In this document: positions 7,084 to 16,800 of the stretch, piece after piece
Numbering within the stretch: the first letter of the stretch is position 1
Layout: each line of letters starts with the position of its first letter
DNA from: CAYQCE01 sp964415885
Lineage (GTDB): Bacteria; Zixibacteria; MSB-5A5; JAABVY01; JAHJOQ01
Direction of reading: 5' to 3'
Length of the DNA: 34,723 nucleotides
Assembly: GCA_964415885.1 (NCBI GenBank)
Contig: CAYQCE010000038.1
Coordinates: 1 to 34,723 of the forward strand
Program-made: the position numbers and the translations under genes
Notes under the pieces: generated by a model
Database searches by the model: none
Seen by the model: the letters and a program-made list of their open reading frames with translations, nothing else
Told to the model about the DNA's origin: nothing

Positions 7084-7838
7084 TACTGAATACCTCCCCT
7101 AACGGGCACGACCTTTCCGCCGGTAAGCTCATAGATACTGTCGGCACGACCGGCGAGGTCGCGATTGTGTGTCGCGATGACGAACGTTGTGTGCAAAGCT
7201 TCCTTCAGGTCAACCATAAACTCGTGCAATCCGTCGGCGGTCCTTTCATCAAGATTTCCGCTCGGCTCGTCCGCGAGCACGATCTGCGGTTCCGTGGCGA
7301 GTGCCCTTAACACCGCAACCCGCTGCTGCTCACCGCCGGAGAGTTTGCCGGGCCGATGATTAGCGCGGTTCTGCAGACCGACTCTCTCCAATAGATTGGA
7401 CGCTTTTGTCCGGGCTTCCGTTTGGTCAACTCTCTGAATCATCAGCGGCATCATGACATTCTCGATCGCTGTGAAGTCACTCAACAGGTGATGGAACTGG
7501 AAGACGAACCCAATATTGTTGTTTCGAAAAGAAGCCAATTGGTCGTCCGACATACTCGCATAATCATGATTGCAGACGCTGAGAGTACCCCCCGATGACC
7601 TGTCGAGTCCGCCGAGAATGTGCAGAAGCGTGCTTTTCCCCGCTCCCGATTCACCCATTACAGATATCATACTACCGCGTTTCACTTTGAGGTCTATTCC
7701 CTTCAGCACCTCAAGGGTGGCATCACCGGTAACAAATGACCGCTTGAGGCCATCCGCACAGATGACGTACTCTTCGCCCGAATCCGTTTTCGGACAGGTG
7801 TCTACGCGACTATTCTTATTTTCGCCCGTATTGTACAT
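7083..7838 (-). CDS. lolD: Lipoprotein-releasing ABC transporter ATPase LolD
   Basis: A 251-residue ABC ATPase of the LolD/MacB branch. Walker A GESGAGKST (62-70), Q-loop at Gln114 (FVFQFHHLL, the characteristic LolD spelling), signature LSGGEQQR (166-173) and Walker B IVLADEPSGNLD (186-197) are all intact. Paired with the permease gene just upstream, it would power release of lipoproteins from the inner membrane to a periplasmic carrier, which implies a diderm envelope. An N-terminal extension of about 22 polar residues precedes the domain. The start ATG has no clear Shine-Dalgarno sequence and follows the permease stop by 15 nt, suggesting re-initiation. Confidence 0.92.
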   Translation of the reverse strand: MYNTGENKNSRVDTCPKTDSGEEYVICADGLKRSFVTGDATLEVLKGIDLKVKRGSMISVMGESGAGKSTLLHILGGLDRSSGGTLSVCNHDYASMSDDQLASFRNNNIGFVFQFHHLLSDFTAIENVMMPLMIQRVDQTEARTKASNLLERVGLQNRANHRPGKLSGGEQQRVAVLRALATEPQIVLADEPSGNLDERTADGLHEFMVDLKEALHTTFVIATHNRDLAGRADSIYELTGGKVVPVRGGIQ

Positions 7839-7853
7839 TTTGTTTAGCGATAT

Positions 7854-9092
7854 TTACTCATATCTAAGGATTTCAACGGGATATAGCCTGCTCGCCCTGT
7901 ACGCAGGGTAGAACGCCGCGATCAAAGAAAGCAGTATCGATGTCCCCGCGATCAACACGAAATCGAGCGGAATGATCTTCACCGGCAGCTTGCTGATGAA
8001 GTATATCTCTGCCGGCAACGATATCAGGCCGAATTCCTGTTGTGCGATGCACAAAGCACCTCCGATTATGATACCTGTGATTGTACCAACTGTTCCAGCG
8101 GCGACACCCTGGTAGATGAATATGCGTCTCACGGATTTGCGCGTTGCACCCATCGATTTCAGTATCGCGATCTCCTTTTTCTTCTCCAGAACGAGCATTA
8201 CGAGCGATGATATGATGTTGAACGCCGCTACCGCGATAATTAGCCCGAAACCTACGAACATGCCGTATTTCTCGAGTTTCATCCAGGAATACAGTGACTT
8301 GTGCATCTGGGTCCAGTCTGTGGCGAAGTAGGGAAACTCAAGTACATCGTTCAGCTCTCTCGCGACTGCCGGAGCACGATACATGTCGTCGAGACGTATC
8401 TGCATCCCGGTTACCTTCTGTCCCATCTTGAAAAGTTTCTGTGCCGATTCGAGACTGATGTAGGAGAGCGACGCGTCGTACTCGTGCAGGCCGTTGGAGA
8501 ATATGCCGGAAACGGTGAACTGGCCGACCTTCGGCATTTTCACGCCCGTTACACCACCCGTGAACTCAACATCCTTCAGGCTCATCAGAACCACACGATC
8601 GCCAATATTGACTCCGAGACGGTTGGCGAGTGTTACTCCGAGAATAATGCCAGGCAGGCCCGAATCGAGCGTATCGACATTCAATTCGCCCCGCATGATC
8701 GTATTTTCCAGCTCTGACACGCGAACTTCAAGTTCAGGGTCTATTCCGCGAACCATCGTGCCGTCGTTTTCGCGCGATGACGAGATCGATGCCTTGTAGT
8801 AGACGAACGGCGCTGCAGCTTCAACGTGACGAAAGTCTCTGAGCGTGTCGAGCAGCTTCTGTCTCTCCTGGATTCCCACGTCATCGAAAGTGAATACGGA
8901 CACATGCGATAGCGTCCCGACGATTCGTTCCCTGACCTCCGACTCGAAACCGTTCATCATCGAGAGAACCGAGACGAGCGCGGCAACTCCGATTGCGATT
9001 CCGGCGATCGTGATGAAAGTGATGATTGATATGAAGCGCTCCCGCTGTTTCGACTTCATATAGCGGAAAGCGATGAACCTCTCGTAGCGCAT
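7854..9092 (-). CDS. lolC: Lipoprotein-releasing ABC transporter permease, LolC/LolE type
   Basis: A 412-residue permease with the classic LolC/E start (FIAFRYMKSKQRERFISIITFITIAGIAIGVAAL in outline), TM1 at about 20-45, a large periplasmic MacB-like domain (50-265), and three C-terminal TM helices near 275-300, 325-355 and 375-400 forming the FtsX domain. Only one permease gene is present, so the complex may be a homodimer, as in species with a single LolC/E-like (LolF) subunit. The ATG has GGAG 6 nt upstream and begins 3 nt after lysS stops. The N-terminal motif argues against FtsX or a generic MacB permease. Confidence 0.9.
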   Translation of the reverse strand: MRYERFIAFRYMKSKQRERFISIITFITIAGIAIGVAALVSVLSMMNGFESEVRERIVGTLSHVSVFTFDDVGIQERQKLLDTLRDFRHVEAAAPFVYYKASISSSRENDGTMVRGIDPELEVRVSELENTIMRGELNVDTLDSGLPGIILGVTLANRLGVNIGDRVVLMSLKDVEFTGGVTGVKMPKVGQFTVSGIFSNGLHEYDASLSYISLESAQKLFKMGQKVTGMQIRLDDMYRAPAVARELNDVLEFPYFATDWTQMHKSLYSWMKLEKYGMFVGFGLIIAVAAFNIISSLVMLVLEKKKEIAILKSMGATRKSVRRIFIYQGVAAGTVGTITGIIIGGALCIAQQEFGLISLPAEIYFISKLPVKIIPLDFVLIAGTSILLSLIAAFYPAYRASRLYPVEILRYE

Positions 9093-9095
9093 AGA

Positions 9096-10571
9096 CTACT
9101 CCGGCCGCAATTGCGGGAAGAGGATGACCTCTCGGATATTTGGCCGGTCGGCGAAGAACATGATCATTCGGTCGACGCCGAAACCAAGACCGCCGGTCGG
9201 AGGCATACCATATTCGAGGGCGCGGAGAAAGTCCTCGTCGAGCACCTGGGCTTCCTTGTCGCCAAGGCGCGAGAGTTCGTGCTGCGTGCGAAATCTCTCT
9301 CGCTGATCGATCGGATCGTTCAGCTCCGAGAAGGCATTTGCCATCTCCATCGCGCAAATAAAGACCTCGAATCTCTCGGTCAGTTTCGGGTTGTCGCGGT
9401 GCACTTTCGCGAGAGGGGAGAGCTCTATCGGATGATCGGTAATAAACGTTGGCTGAATCAGATTCGGTTGCACCTTCTCGGTGAAAATGTCGTCAATGAT
9501 CTTGCCGCGGCCATGCTTTTCCTCTATCTCAATTCCGGCGTTCTTCGCGGCATTAACGAGCTCCTCGTCTGAGAGTGATGCCACATCAATGCCGGTGGCG
9601 TTCTCTATGGCATCCAGCATCGGCAGGCGCTTCCATTCGGTATCGAGTTCGACCTCGTGGTCACCGAACTTGACCCTGGTAGTGCCGAGAACCTCTCTCG
9701 CTATGTAGATCATCATTTTCTGGTAGATATCCATGATATCGTGATAATCCACATACGCCTGATAAAGCTCAACCATCGTGAATTCGGGATTATGCAGCCT
9801 GTCGAGGCCCTCGTTGCGGAAATCCTTGCACACCTCGTAGACCTTCTCGAACCCACCGATAATGAGCCTCTTCAAGTACAGTTCATCGGCAATCCTGAGG
9901 TATAGCGTCATATCGAGACGGTTGTGATGGGTTACGAATGGTTCTGCGGAGCCGCCACCGTACAACGGCTGCAGCACCGGCGTCTCGACCTCGATGAAAC
10001 CTTCCGCATCGAGATAGTCGCGAATCGCGCGGAGTATCTTCGTCCGCAACATGAAGACCTGGCGAACTTCCGGATTCGAGATAAGATCGAGGTACCTCTG
10101 ACGGAACCGTGTCTCGACATCCTTCAGACCGTGCCATTTCTCAGGAAGGGGCCGGAGCGACTTGGAGAGGAGTTCGATATCCTCGACCCAGATCGACATC
10201 TCGCCCTTTTTGGTCCGGAAGGCATAGCCTTTCACTCCGATGATATCACCGAGATCGAGTTGCTTGAAGAGCTTGTATTTATCGTCTCCGAGGATATCCT
10301 TCTTGAAGTAGAGCTGAATTCTGCCTCGTTCATCCTGGATATGGCAAAAGCTGGCCTTGCCCATGATCCGCTGGGACATTATGCGGCCGGCGACGTTGAA
10401 TCGCTCTTCGCTCTTTTCGAGTTCCTCGAAGCTGTCGAAGACCTCTTGCGAGTGTTTGGTTACCTGAAATCTATAGGGATACGGTTCGAAACCATCTTCC
10501 CGAAGCTTCTGCATCTTGTTGATTCTTACTTCTCGCTGGTCCTGAACCGAGACATTCTGTTCATTACTCAC
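9096..10571 (-). CDS. lysS: Lysyl-tRNA synthetase, class II
   Basis: A 491-residue LysRS of normal length. It has an N-terminal OB-fold anticodon-binding domain (about 55-150) with the core VAGRIMSQRIMGKASF, then the class II catalytic domain: motif 1 around RYLDLISNPEVR, motif 2 FRNEGLDRLHNPEFT, motif 3 GGLGFGVDRMIMF, ending PQLRPE. It charges tRNA-Lys. The start is GTG at 10571, supported by GAGGA 6 nt upstream. It lies 21 nt after coaD and 3 nt before the LolC/E gene. Confidence 0.97.
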   Translation of the reverse strand: MSNEQNVSVQDQREVRINKMQKLREDGFEPYPYRFQVTKHSQEVFDSFEELEKSEERFNVAGRIMSQRIMGKASFCHIQDERGRIQLYFKKDILGDDKYKLFKQLDLGDIIGVKGYAFRTKKGEMSIWVEDIELLSKSLRPLPEKWHGLKDVETRFRQRYLDLISNPEVRQVFMLRTKILRAIRDYLDAEGFIEVETPVLQPLYGGGSAEPFVTHHNRLDMTLYLRIADELYLKRLIIGGFEKVYEVCKDFRNEGLDRLHNPEFTMVELYQAYVDYHDIMDIYQKMMIYIAREVLGTTRVKFGDHEVELDTEWKRLPMLDAIENATGIDVASLSDEELVNAAKNAGIEIEEKHGRGKIIDDIFTEKVQPNLIQPTFITDHPIELSPLAKVHRDNPKLTERFEVFICAMEMANAFSELNDPIDQRERFRTQHELSRLGDKEAQVLDEDFLRALEYGMPPTGGLGFGVDRMIMFFADRPNIREVILFPQLRPE

Positions 10572-10592
10572 GATAGTTCCTCGTTCATCGAT

Positions 10593-11081
10593 TCACCTGT
10601 TTCCGTTTCCATACTTCGCGCTGAGCGCCTTCTCGACCTTCGGCGTAACGAGCTTCGAAATATCGCCCGCATTCTTTGCAACATCCTTCACCAGCGAAGA
10701 TGACAGGTAGACATATCGCAACGACGGCATAAGGAATACTGTTTCCGCATGTTGTGTCAACTGCCTGTTCATGAGCGCGAGCTGGAATTCGTACTCGAAA
10801 TCACTGACCGCCCGGAGACCTCGAACAATCGCCACTGCCTTCTGATTCTCGACAAAGCGGGCCAGGAGGCCGCTGAAGGCAACGACCTCGACGCCGTCGA
10901 TGTTCTTAGCTGCATCCTTGACCTGCTCGAAGCGTTCATCAATGTTAAACAGGTAGTTCTTAACAGTTCCCTCCACGACGGCGACTATCAGCTTGTCGAA
11001 CATACGCGAGGCGCGGGACATCAGGTCGACATGCCCAAGCGTTACCGGATCGAAGCTACCGGGATATATCGCAGTCCTCAT
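10593..11081 (-). CDS. coaD: Phosphopantetheine adenylyltransferase
   Basis: A 162-residue nucleotidyltransferase carrying out the penultimate step of coenzyme A synthesis (4'-phosphopantetheine + ATP to dephospho-CoA). The N-terminal YPGSFDPVTLGH holds the (T/H)xGH ATP motif (14-17), AIVRGLRAVSDFEYE is the typical pantetheine-binding region, and YLSSSLVKDVA matches the C-terminal ISSSxVK motif. The ATG is 1 nt past the rsmD stop, with GAGG 9 nt upstream. The rsmD-coaD pairing is widely conserved. Confidence 0.97.
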   Translation of the reverse strand: MRTAIYPGSFDPVTLGHVDLMSRASRMFDKLIVAVVEGTVKNYLFNIDERFEQVKDAAKNIDGVEVVAFSGLLARFVENQKAVAIVRGLRAVSDFEYEFQLALMNRQLTQHAETVFLMPSLRYVYLSSSLVKDVAKNAGDISKLVTPKVEKALSAKYGNGNR

Positions 11082-11082
11082 C

Positions 11083-11631
11083 CTATTTTTTCCTCAAAAT
11101 GATAACGTCTGTCTGTCCGAATTTTTTCTCCTTGAGCAGCTCGAAATATCTCTGGTCCCATTTCACCTTGTTCTTGCCGGAGTGTTCCACAACAAGGATC
11201 GTGTCTTTGCCAGCGAGGTTGTCGCGCGAAACAGCTCCCAGAACTTTCGTTCCCAGATCGGAGCCGTATGGAGGATCTGCGAAGACGAGGTCGGCGGTTT
11301 TCAACTCGGCGAAGCGGCCAAGGGCATCCGGCAGTTTGAGCCGGAGAAGCTCAGCCTTCTCATCATACTCCAGATGATGGACGTTCTCGCGGGTGACCTT
11401 GAGTGAGTCCTTGCTCAAGTCTATGAAATAGCATTTCTTTGCGCCACGCGAGAGAGCCTCAAGACCGAGGTTCCCTGATCCGCAGAACATGTCGACCACG
11501 ATGCTGTCGGGTATCTCGTGTGCGAGCATGTTGAAAATCGACTCCTTGACTTGTTCGAGCGTGGGACGGACCTCGAAGCCCTTCAGGGTCTTGAGTTTGA
11601 ATCCTCTCTTTTCACCAGCTACTATACGCAT
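11083..11631 (-). CDS. rsmD: 16S rRNA (guanine966-N2)-methyltransferase RsmD
   Basis: A 182-residue Rossmann methyltransferase. Family motifs are RPTLEQVKESIFN (22-34; RPTxxxVREaLFN type), the SAM-binding DMFCGSGNLGLEA (47-59) and the amino-methylating DPPY (119-122). It would methylate G966 of 16S rRNA during 30S assembly. Its ATG directly follows the TAG of the PilM-like gene with no gap. In many bacteria rsmD-coaD lies next to recG; here about 9.7 kb of envelope and unknown genes separate them. Confidence 0.95.
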   Translation of the reverse strand: MRIVAGEKRGFKLKTLKGFEVRPTLEQVKESIFNMLAHEIPDSIVVDMFCGSGNLGLEALSRGAKKCYFIDLSKDSLKVTRENVHHLEYDEKAELLRLKLPDALGRFAELKTADLVFADPPYGSDLGTKVLGAVSRDNLAGKDTILVVEHSGKNKVKWDQRYFELLKEKKFGQTDVIILRKK

Positions 11632-12507
11632 CTAAACCAACCCCAGCGCGGAGAGTGGAAGGAGATAGCGTTCCGGATTTCCGACCGCACTCAGGAGATC
11701 GCCCGGCAGTCTGCTCAGATCGAAGGCTGTGAACTCCATCCTGCTCGCGACGCGATCGATCTGCTCGGAGCTTCGCGACGAGTTTACAAGTGCCCGCACG
11801 GATGCGCTCCTGGGATTCTGACCGCACCATGACAGGAAGCTCTCCACCGTCTCCGGCAGTCTTGATTTGTCATTCTCCGATATCTCGGTCGTCGACATGC
11901 GAGCCGGTCCGCCCGGTTCCATTGCGATGAGATTCGCGCTTCCCGTTCCGATGTAGAGACAGTCTATTCTCGCGGCATCCTCCGGATAGGCGTTAATCAG
12001 GACCTGCTTCCATAGTTGCTGCGGAAAGAATATCTGGTCGATAGAAAACCCCGCCGCGTATGCTGCCGAAAGAAGCTCATCGACATATGACTTCCTGACC
12101 GCTGTGATCATTCTCGTATTGAAATTGCGGCACGGGGAGGTCTCGAGGTGATAGCTCTCGTAGAGGTAGTCCTCGTCCTGATCGGCCATCAGCATCGTCA
12201 GCTCCCAATTCTCCCACTCGTACTTGTCAATGTGACGAGATACCGGCACCTGTATGCTCGACTCGATCACGCGATCCGGGGGGAGCACGACTGATGCCGA
12301 AGCTCGTGCGACACCGCCCGGGAGATAGTGCCTGATATCTTCCAGAGTCCTGCGCAATCTCTCCATATCACTTGCTTTCGATCCCTGCATGTCAACGGAG
12401 ACGCATTTGACTATGCGGCAGCTTCTCTGATTGACTTCCGCTACCACGGAGTTGACAACGCTGTTCTGAATCTCGATCGATGTCCTGTGTTGGTAAGGTG
12501 CTATCAT
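11632..12507 (-). CDS. PilM/FtsA-like actin-fold protein, degenerate nucleotide motifs
   Basis: A 291-residue cytoplasmic protein that I assign, with caution, to the PilM (type IV pilus assembly, actin/FtsA fold) superfamily. The order of elements matches: a first beta hairpin (TSIEIQNSVVNSVVAEV), a VVLPPDRVIESSIQVP strand pair as in the PilM 1C-like region, a helix-rich KSYVDELLSAAYAAGFSIDQIFF segment, a second hairpin (CLYIGTGSANLIAMEPGG) and a C-terminal YLLPLSALGLV like PilM's final AxGLA helix. It is shorter than PilM (about 350) and lacks the expected phosphate-loop residues: Glu/Gln replace the DIG of the first loop, and Tyr stands where the second-loop Asp should be. No pilN, pilO, pilP or pilQ is nearby. 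The start is 1 nt after the comEA-like stop (TAG C ATG). A plain hypothetical is the alternative. Confidence 0.5.
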   Translation of the reverse strand: MIAPYQHRTSIEIQNSVVNSVVAEVNQRSCRIVKCVSVDMQGSKASDMERLRRTLEDIRHYLPGGVARASASVVLPPDRVIESSIQVPVSRHIDKYEWENWELTMLMADQDEDYLYESYHLETSPCRNFNTRMITAVRKSYVDELLSAAYAAGFSIDQIFFPQQLWKQVLINAYPEDAARIDCLYIGTGSANLIAMEPGGPARMSTTEISENDKSRLPETVESFLSWCGQNPRSASVRALVNSSRSSEQIDRVASRMEFTAFDLSRLPGDLLSAVGNPERYLLPLSALGLV

Positions 12508-12508
12508 G

Positions 12509-12922
12509 CTATTCTGTCGTAATGAGCTCTTTCAATTCCTCGTATTTCGCGGGTCCGATCCCGCTCACTGAGATCAGGTCTCCAGTCCTCTCAAATCTGC
12601 CGTAGCTCTCTCTGAATTCGATTATTCTAACAGCGAGAGTCGGGCCAATCCCCGGCAGCAATTCGAGCGAGTCGGCCGGAGCGGTGTTGACATTGATCTT
12701 GTTTCTGCTCAACATCGCGCGGAGGAAATTCCGCTCGGGACCGCCGACTTTGGAGGTCGGTTCTGCCGGCCTTTCGATCCTTTCAATAAGGACATCCGGG
12801 CTTATGACCGCGCTGCTCTTCTGGTAGATTGCGAAAGCTCCCCCAACCAGCAGGAGAGCTGCGAGAACCAGAATGATGCGGACATCCGACACTCCGAAGG
12901 TCGGTCTTCCGGTCGAGCCCAT
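12509..12922 (-). CDS. ComEA-like membrane-anchored helix-hairpin-helix DNA-binding protein
   Basis: A 137-residue protein with one N-terminal TM helix (about 16-34, IILVLAALLLVGGAFAIY), a linker of about 40 residues, and a C-terminal tandem HhH domain: INVNTAPADSLELLPGIGP, the ComEA/HhH_3 signature, then a second hairpin at VSGIGPAKYEEL. Such proteins bind duplex DNA without sequence preference; ComEA does so during natural transformation. No comEC or other competence gene lies here, so uptake is not established. The ATG at 12922 is chosen because AAGGGG lies 7-8 nt upstream; an in-frame TTG at 12946 has no such support. Confidence 0.8.
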   Translation of the reverse strand: MGSTGRPTFGVSDVRIILVLAALLLVGGAFAIYQKSSAVISPDVLIERIERPAEPTSKVGGPERNFLRAMLSRNKINVNTAPADSLELLPGIGPTLAVRIIEFRESYGRFERTGDLISVSGIGPAKYEELKELITTE

Positions 12923-12961
12923 ATCAGACCCCTTCCCGTGTTTCAATGTGGCAAAATAGAG

Positions 12962-13882
12962 TCAGTTCGCGAGTAGTGCAACCAAAACTTTGCCCACTTC
13001 CTCAAGGCTCTCGGGGCTGCATTTGTCGGGAGTGTCTTCGTGAGTGTGCCAGTACGGGTAGTCGAAGTCGATTATGTTTGTGGTGGGAATGCCGCGATCG
13101 ATGAGGGGGAGGTGATCGTCATAGACTCTATGCTTGATTGAATCCACGAAGCCGGTAGCGCCAATTTCATGTGCAGTCTGCCAGACCATGTTCGTGATAC
13201 GTGGTGCGTACGCCTGTGAATACTGCTCGCGATATATCCTCAGATCCTTGTCTCCAACGAGATCGACGAGGACTCCGAAGGCGTACGGGTTTCTGGACTT
13301 GAGGTTTGATGCGAAGAATTTGGAGCCGATACAGTAATAGTCAAGATGTCCCTCTTCTCCGTAGTCTTCGGCGTCGAACAGCACAATGTCGACTCCGTAC
13401 CGCGATTCGATTTTACCGAGTGAGTTCGCCACTTCCATCAGGACTGCGCATCCCGATGCTCCGTCATTCGCGCCAGGAATAGGTTTGGCTATCTGCGATG
13501 AGTCAGTTTCTTCGTCAGCGCGAGGACGTGTGTCCCAGTGCGCGCAGAAGATGACCCTTGGCGATTTCAACGGGTCAAGCCGGGCGATGACGTTGGTGAG
13601 AGTATATGTCGTATCGAGAATAGTGTCGGTGAATTCGAATTGCTGAAAACGAACAGAATCGGTGAGTTCACGGAAGTGATTTATGAAGTATGACAGGGCC
13701 TTCCTGGCCCCCTCTGATCCCGGATTGCGGGGACCGAACGCAACCTGATCCTCGAGATAGCCGAACGCGCGGTCTCCGTCAAACGGGTAGGATGCAGTAC
13801 GATCTTTGGCATCAGTCGAGCATGAGACCAAGCCGATAGCGAGGAGTAACAAAATAGAGATTGCGTGGATGCGTGTTGTCAT
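12962..13882 (-). CDS. M28-family lipoprotein, glutaminyl-peptide cyclotransferase-like
   Basis: A 306-residue lipoprotein: signal peptide with lipobox LVSC (Cys21). The M28/glutaminyl cyclase fold is shown by AHWDTRP (114-120), PGANDGASG (137-145), LFDAEDYG (168-175) and WHTHEDT (278-284), which supply the predicted zinc ligands (His115 or Asp140, Glu172, His279/281 region) and the acidic catalytic residue. The HWDTRP and FDAEDYG spellings resemble Bacteroidetes-type glutaminyl cyclases more than general aminopeptidases. Such enzymes convert N-terminal Gln of exported proteins to pyroglutamate. It starts 7 nt after sprA stops with no clear ribosome-binding site, so it is probably translationally coupled to sprA. 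A metallo-aminopeptidase activity remains possible. Confidence 0.82.
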   Translation of the reverse strand: MTTRIHAISILLLLAIGLVSCSTDAKDRTASYPFDGDRAFGYLEDQVAFGPRNPGSEGARKALSYFINHFRELTDSVRFQQFEFTDTILDTTYTLTNVIARLDPLKSPRVIFCAHWDTRPRADEETDSSQIAKPIPGANDGASGCAVLMEVANSLGKIESRYGVDIVLFDAEDYGEEGHLDYYCIGSKFFASNLKSRNPYAFGVLVDLVGDKDLRIYREQYSQAYAPRITNMVWQTAHEIGATGFVDSIKHRVYDDHLPLIDRGIPTTNIIDFDYPYWHTHEDTPDKCSPESLEEVGKVLVALLAN

Positions 13883-13889
13883 GTCTGCT

Positions 13890-16800
13890 TTAGAATCTGA
13901 TCTCGACCCAGATACCGACTTTGCGAACGTGCGATTTGGATCGGGTTCTCTTGTCTACTCGATCGGTCCAGCGCATCGAGAGTCCTCCCTTAATGTTGCT
14001 GGAGAAACTATACGACGCCTGCGGGGATATTGTCAAGTCCTCGCTCTCGTTACCGGGTGTTTCGACGCCTCGGCTGTCGACCTGCTTCGAGCTGGAGAAG
14101 CGCTTCATAATGTTGAGCGAGAGGGAGAGGGTTGACTGGAACTTGAGCCTGCCCAGAAGCGGAATTTTCACACCGGTTGGCGACCGGAAGTTGTAGCTGT
14201 TGCTCATGCTCACGGTCCTGGACTCATTTATCTGCTCGCGCGCTGCGCCGGTGAAGGACTTTGTTGTGTTTGTCGATGTCTCGTATCTGAGCTCGGTCTT
14301 GACGCCTTTGGGCCAGGTGATGCTGACATTGGCGAGCGGGCTGAACGCGTCCGTTACAATTTCCTTCGACTTCTCGCCGGAGTTCGTGTTGATCGATTCA
14401 TCGAGTTTGTGCGAGTAGCCCGAGTTGACGGACAGCGACTTGAAGAGCCAGCCGAGAATCTTGAATCTCTCGAGCCTGCTGAATGTCACGGATAGATCCG
14501 GGAATGTCGTAGAACGGCTCTCCTGCTTTCGAGTGATTGAAGTCGAAACTCGCTCGGTGTAACGCGTCGATATCCGCGAACCGAGTATGAAATCGACGGC
14601 GCTCTGTGCGGAGTAGGACTTGGTTTGCGAGTCGTTGAACCGCCGCGCCGAACCCTCGACCTCTCTGCTGTCGACGCCCGGGTCCTTAGTCAGACCGAAC
14701 TGGAATGCATATGTCGGACGATCGAGAAGGCCAGATGTCGCATAGTCGTCCGATTTGCTGTAGCTGAACTTGAGCGGATCGATTCTGTTCGTTACGAGCC
14801 TTATTGCGAAGAGGAACGGCCGAAGTACAATGAAGTCCTTGCCCTTGCCTTTGCCCGTGCCGAAGAACTTCTTCGGATCGAACTGGCTGTTGAATGCCCA
14901 CGTCGATTTGCTTGACGCGGTCCGGGTGCCCTCCTGATTTCGCCCCGGATCGGAATTCTCGTCGTAGTTCGACTTGAAGCTAATTTGAGTTGTCATGAAG
15001 TCGAATATGCGGGGATCGTAGCTCGCCGAAACCGACTGTCGTCTCGAAAGCTCGAGACCGAGCTTGAACTTCTTGGGGTTGAACGAGAACTGCAGAAGCT
15101 CCGGGTCGCGCAGGTCACGCTGAGTCGTGAATGTGTACGACAGAGGTAGCGATCCGAAGAGCTGGTACCTGATCATTGCAGACCCTGAGAAGTCTCTCTC
15201 ATACACCGACTGTTTGTAGCCCTGGATATTCTCCGACTTCGAAGAGCGTCTCCGAATGTCGCCGCTGAAGGACATCGAGTTTGGGAAGTACCCAAACTCC
15301 GTGTTGGTGATAGCGTCCGGGAAGAATGGAATGAACGATGTCCAACTGAATATTCGGAGTGACTTCTTGCCGACATTGAGATCGTACTTGGCGGTTGCCG
15401 TGTAGTTCTCCGACTCCGTAACCGGGACAGTCGGTGACTTTCCGGATGTTCGTGATGCCGAGAATCGCCACTCGAATGAGTTGAGTGTGTAGTTCCAGAG
15501 CCAGTTGTTCGTCTTGCGGTTGAATCGCTGCGAAACAGTAAGCGATTGACTGTAGTTGCGAGTCGTTTCAGCCTCTCTCTGATCCTCCGTTATGACAATA
15601 TCCGAGCCGGATTTGAGTCTCGGAACGACTTCGGATTTACTCCACGAGTACGAGATCGGAAGTCGGGCGCCCCACTGTCTCGGAAGGAACTTGTCGAAAT
15701 TGAAACTCCCGCTGATTGAGAGCGATGTCTGTTCGCGTCCCGAGCCGAGGTTATTTCTGTCCGCGGCGGTCAACTGCCGGAAAAATGCATCGGTGTTCCG
15801 ATAGCTCAACGAGAACGACCCGAGGTCCGAGAGTGTAGCGGTCGTCGAAAGCCGCTTAGCGATCCCCTTGTCTTTCCGAACGTCGGTTACGCGGAGCTCA
15901 TCGAGCCATAGCTCGCCTGTTACCATGGAATCCGGAGCGGTTTCCGGCCGCCATACTCCGACCCCGAAGTAGATTATATTGGTAACGCGCGGCTGTCCTC
16001 TGACAGCATAATTACCTACCGCGAGCATATCGATATTCGAGTCCGGGTTCTCGACCTTCAGTGTATTCAGGCTGTCTTTGACCTGCGTTATGGCATCGAG
16101 GTCGATTCTGACCCAGTTGCGTTCGTCCCAGAGAACGGTAGGGGATGAGCGGTAGAGTCTCGTTCTATACTCATAGTAGTTTGTCGAGTCGCTTCCCATC
16201 CGGAAGATGAAATATGTGTTGGAATCCTCTTCAGTGGAATGGACGTACATCTCCACGCGGCGATATCCAGCGTAGTTTTCACCGGTGAAGAGAATTCGTT
16301 CGGCTAAAGCTATGTCTCCCGGAAGGAGTTCCTTGTATTTGAGCCAGAGTGATTGCTCCTTTTCGGTAATGTCGTTGACTCTGTCATAGAAACCGACAAC
16401 GCCCGGTGGCGGTTGGTATATAGAGGAATTCTCTTCTGTGTTTATAACAGCTACCTCGAGTTTCGTCGAGTCGTCATCCGCAATGTCTTCTTCTTCTGCT
16501 CGCTGCACCAGCCATCTCGTGGATACGAGCTCCATCGAGGCTATCTGGACTGAGTCCTGCTGCGGAAAATCGGTCAGAATCAGGCGAGCGAACTCAATCG
16601 CTTTCAGGCTCGGTCCGCCGAGTTCGTTGTCCGGCTCATCGAGCGGGAATCTGTATGTGACCCAGTTGTTGTACTCGGAATTGGGGACGAGGTATTTGTC
16701 GTCCGTGAAATCGAGGACGTACTCAAAATACGAGTTCACGAGATCGATCTGCTTGTCGCCGTCGATATCTTCTGTATCGGGATAATATCCCCGGCCGGGG

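Noticed and set aside
12509..12922. Evidence for a competence operon
   Set aside because: Only a ComEA-like HhH protein is present. No comEC, comF or dprA lies in the window, so DNA uptake cannot be claimed.
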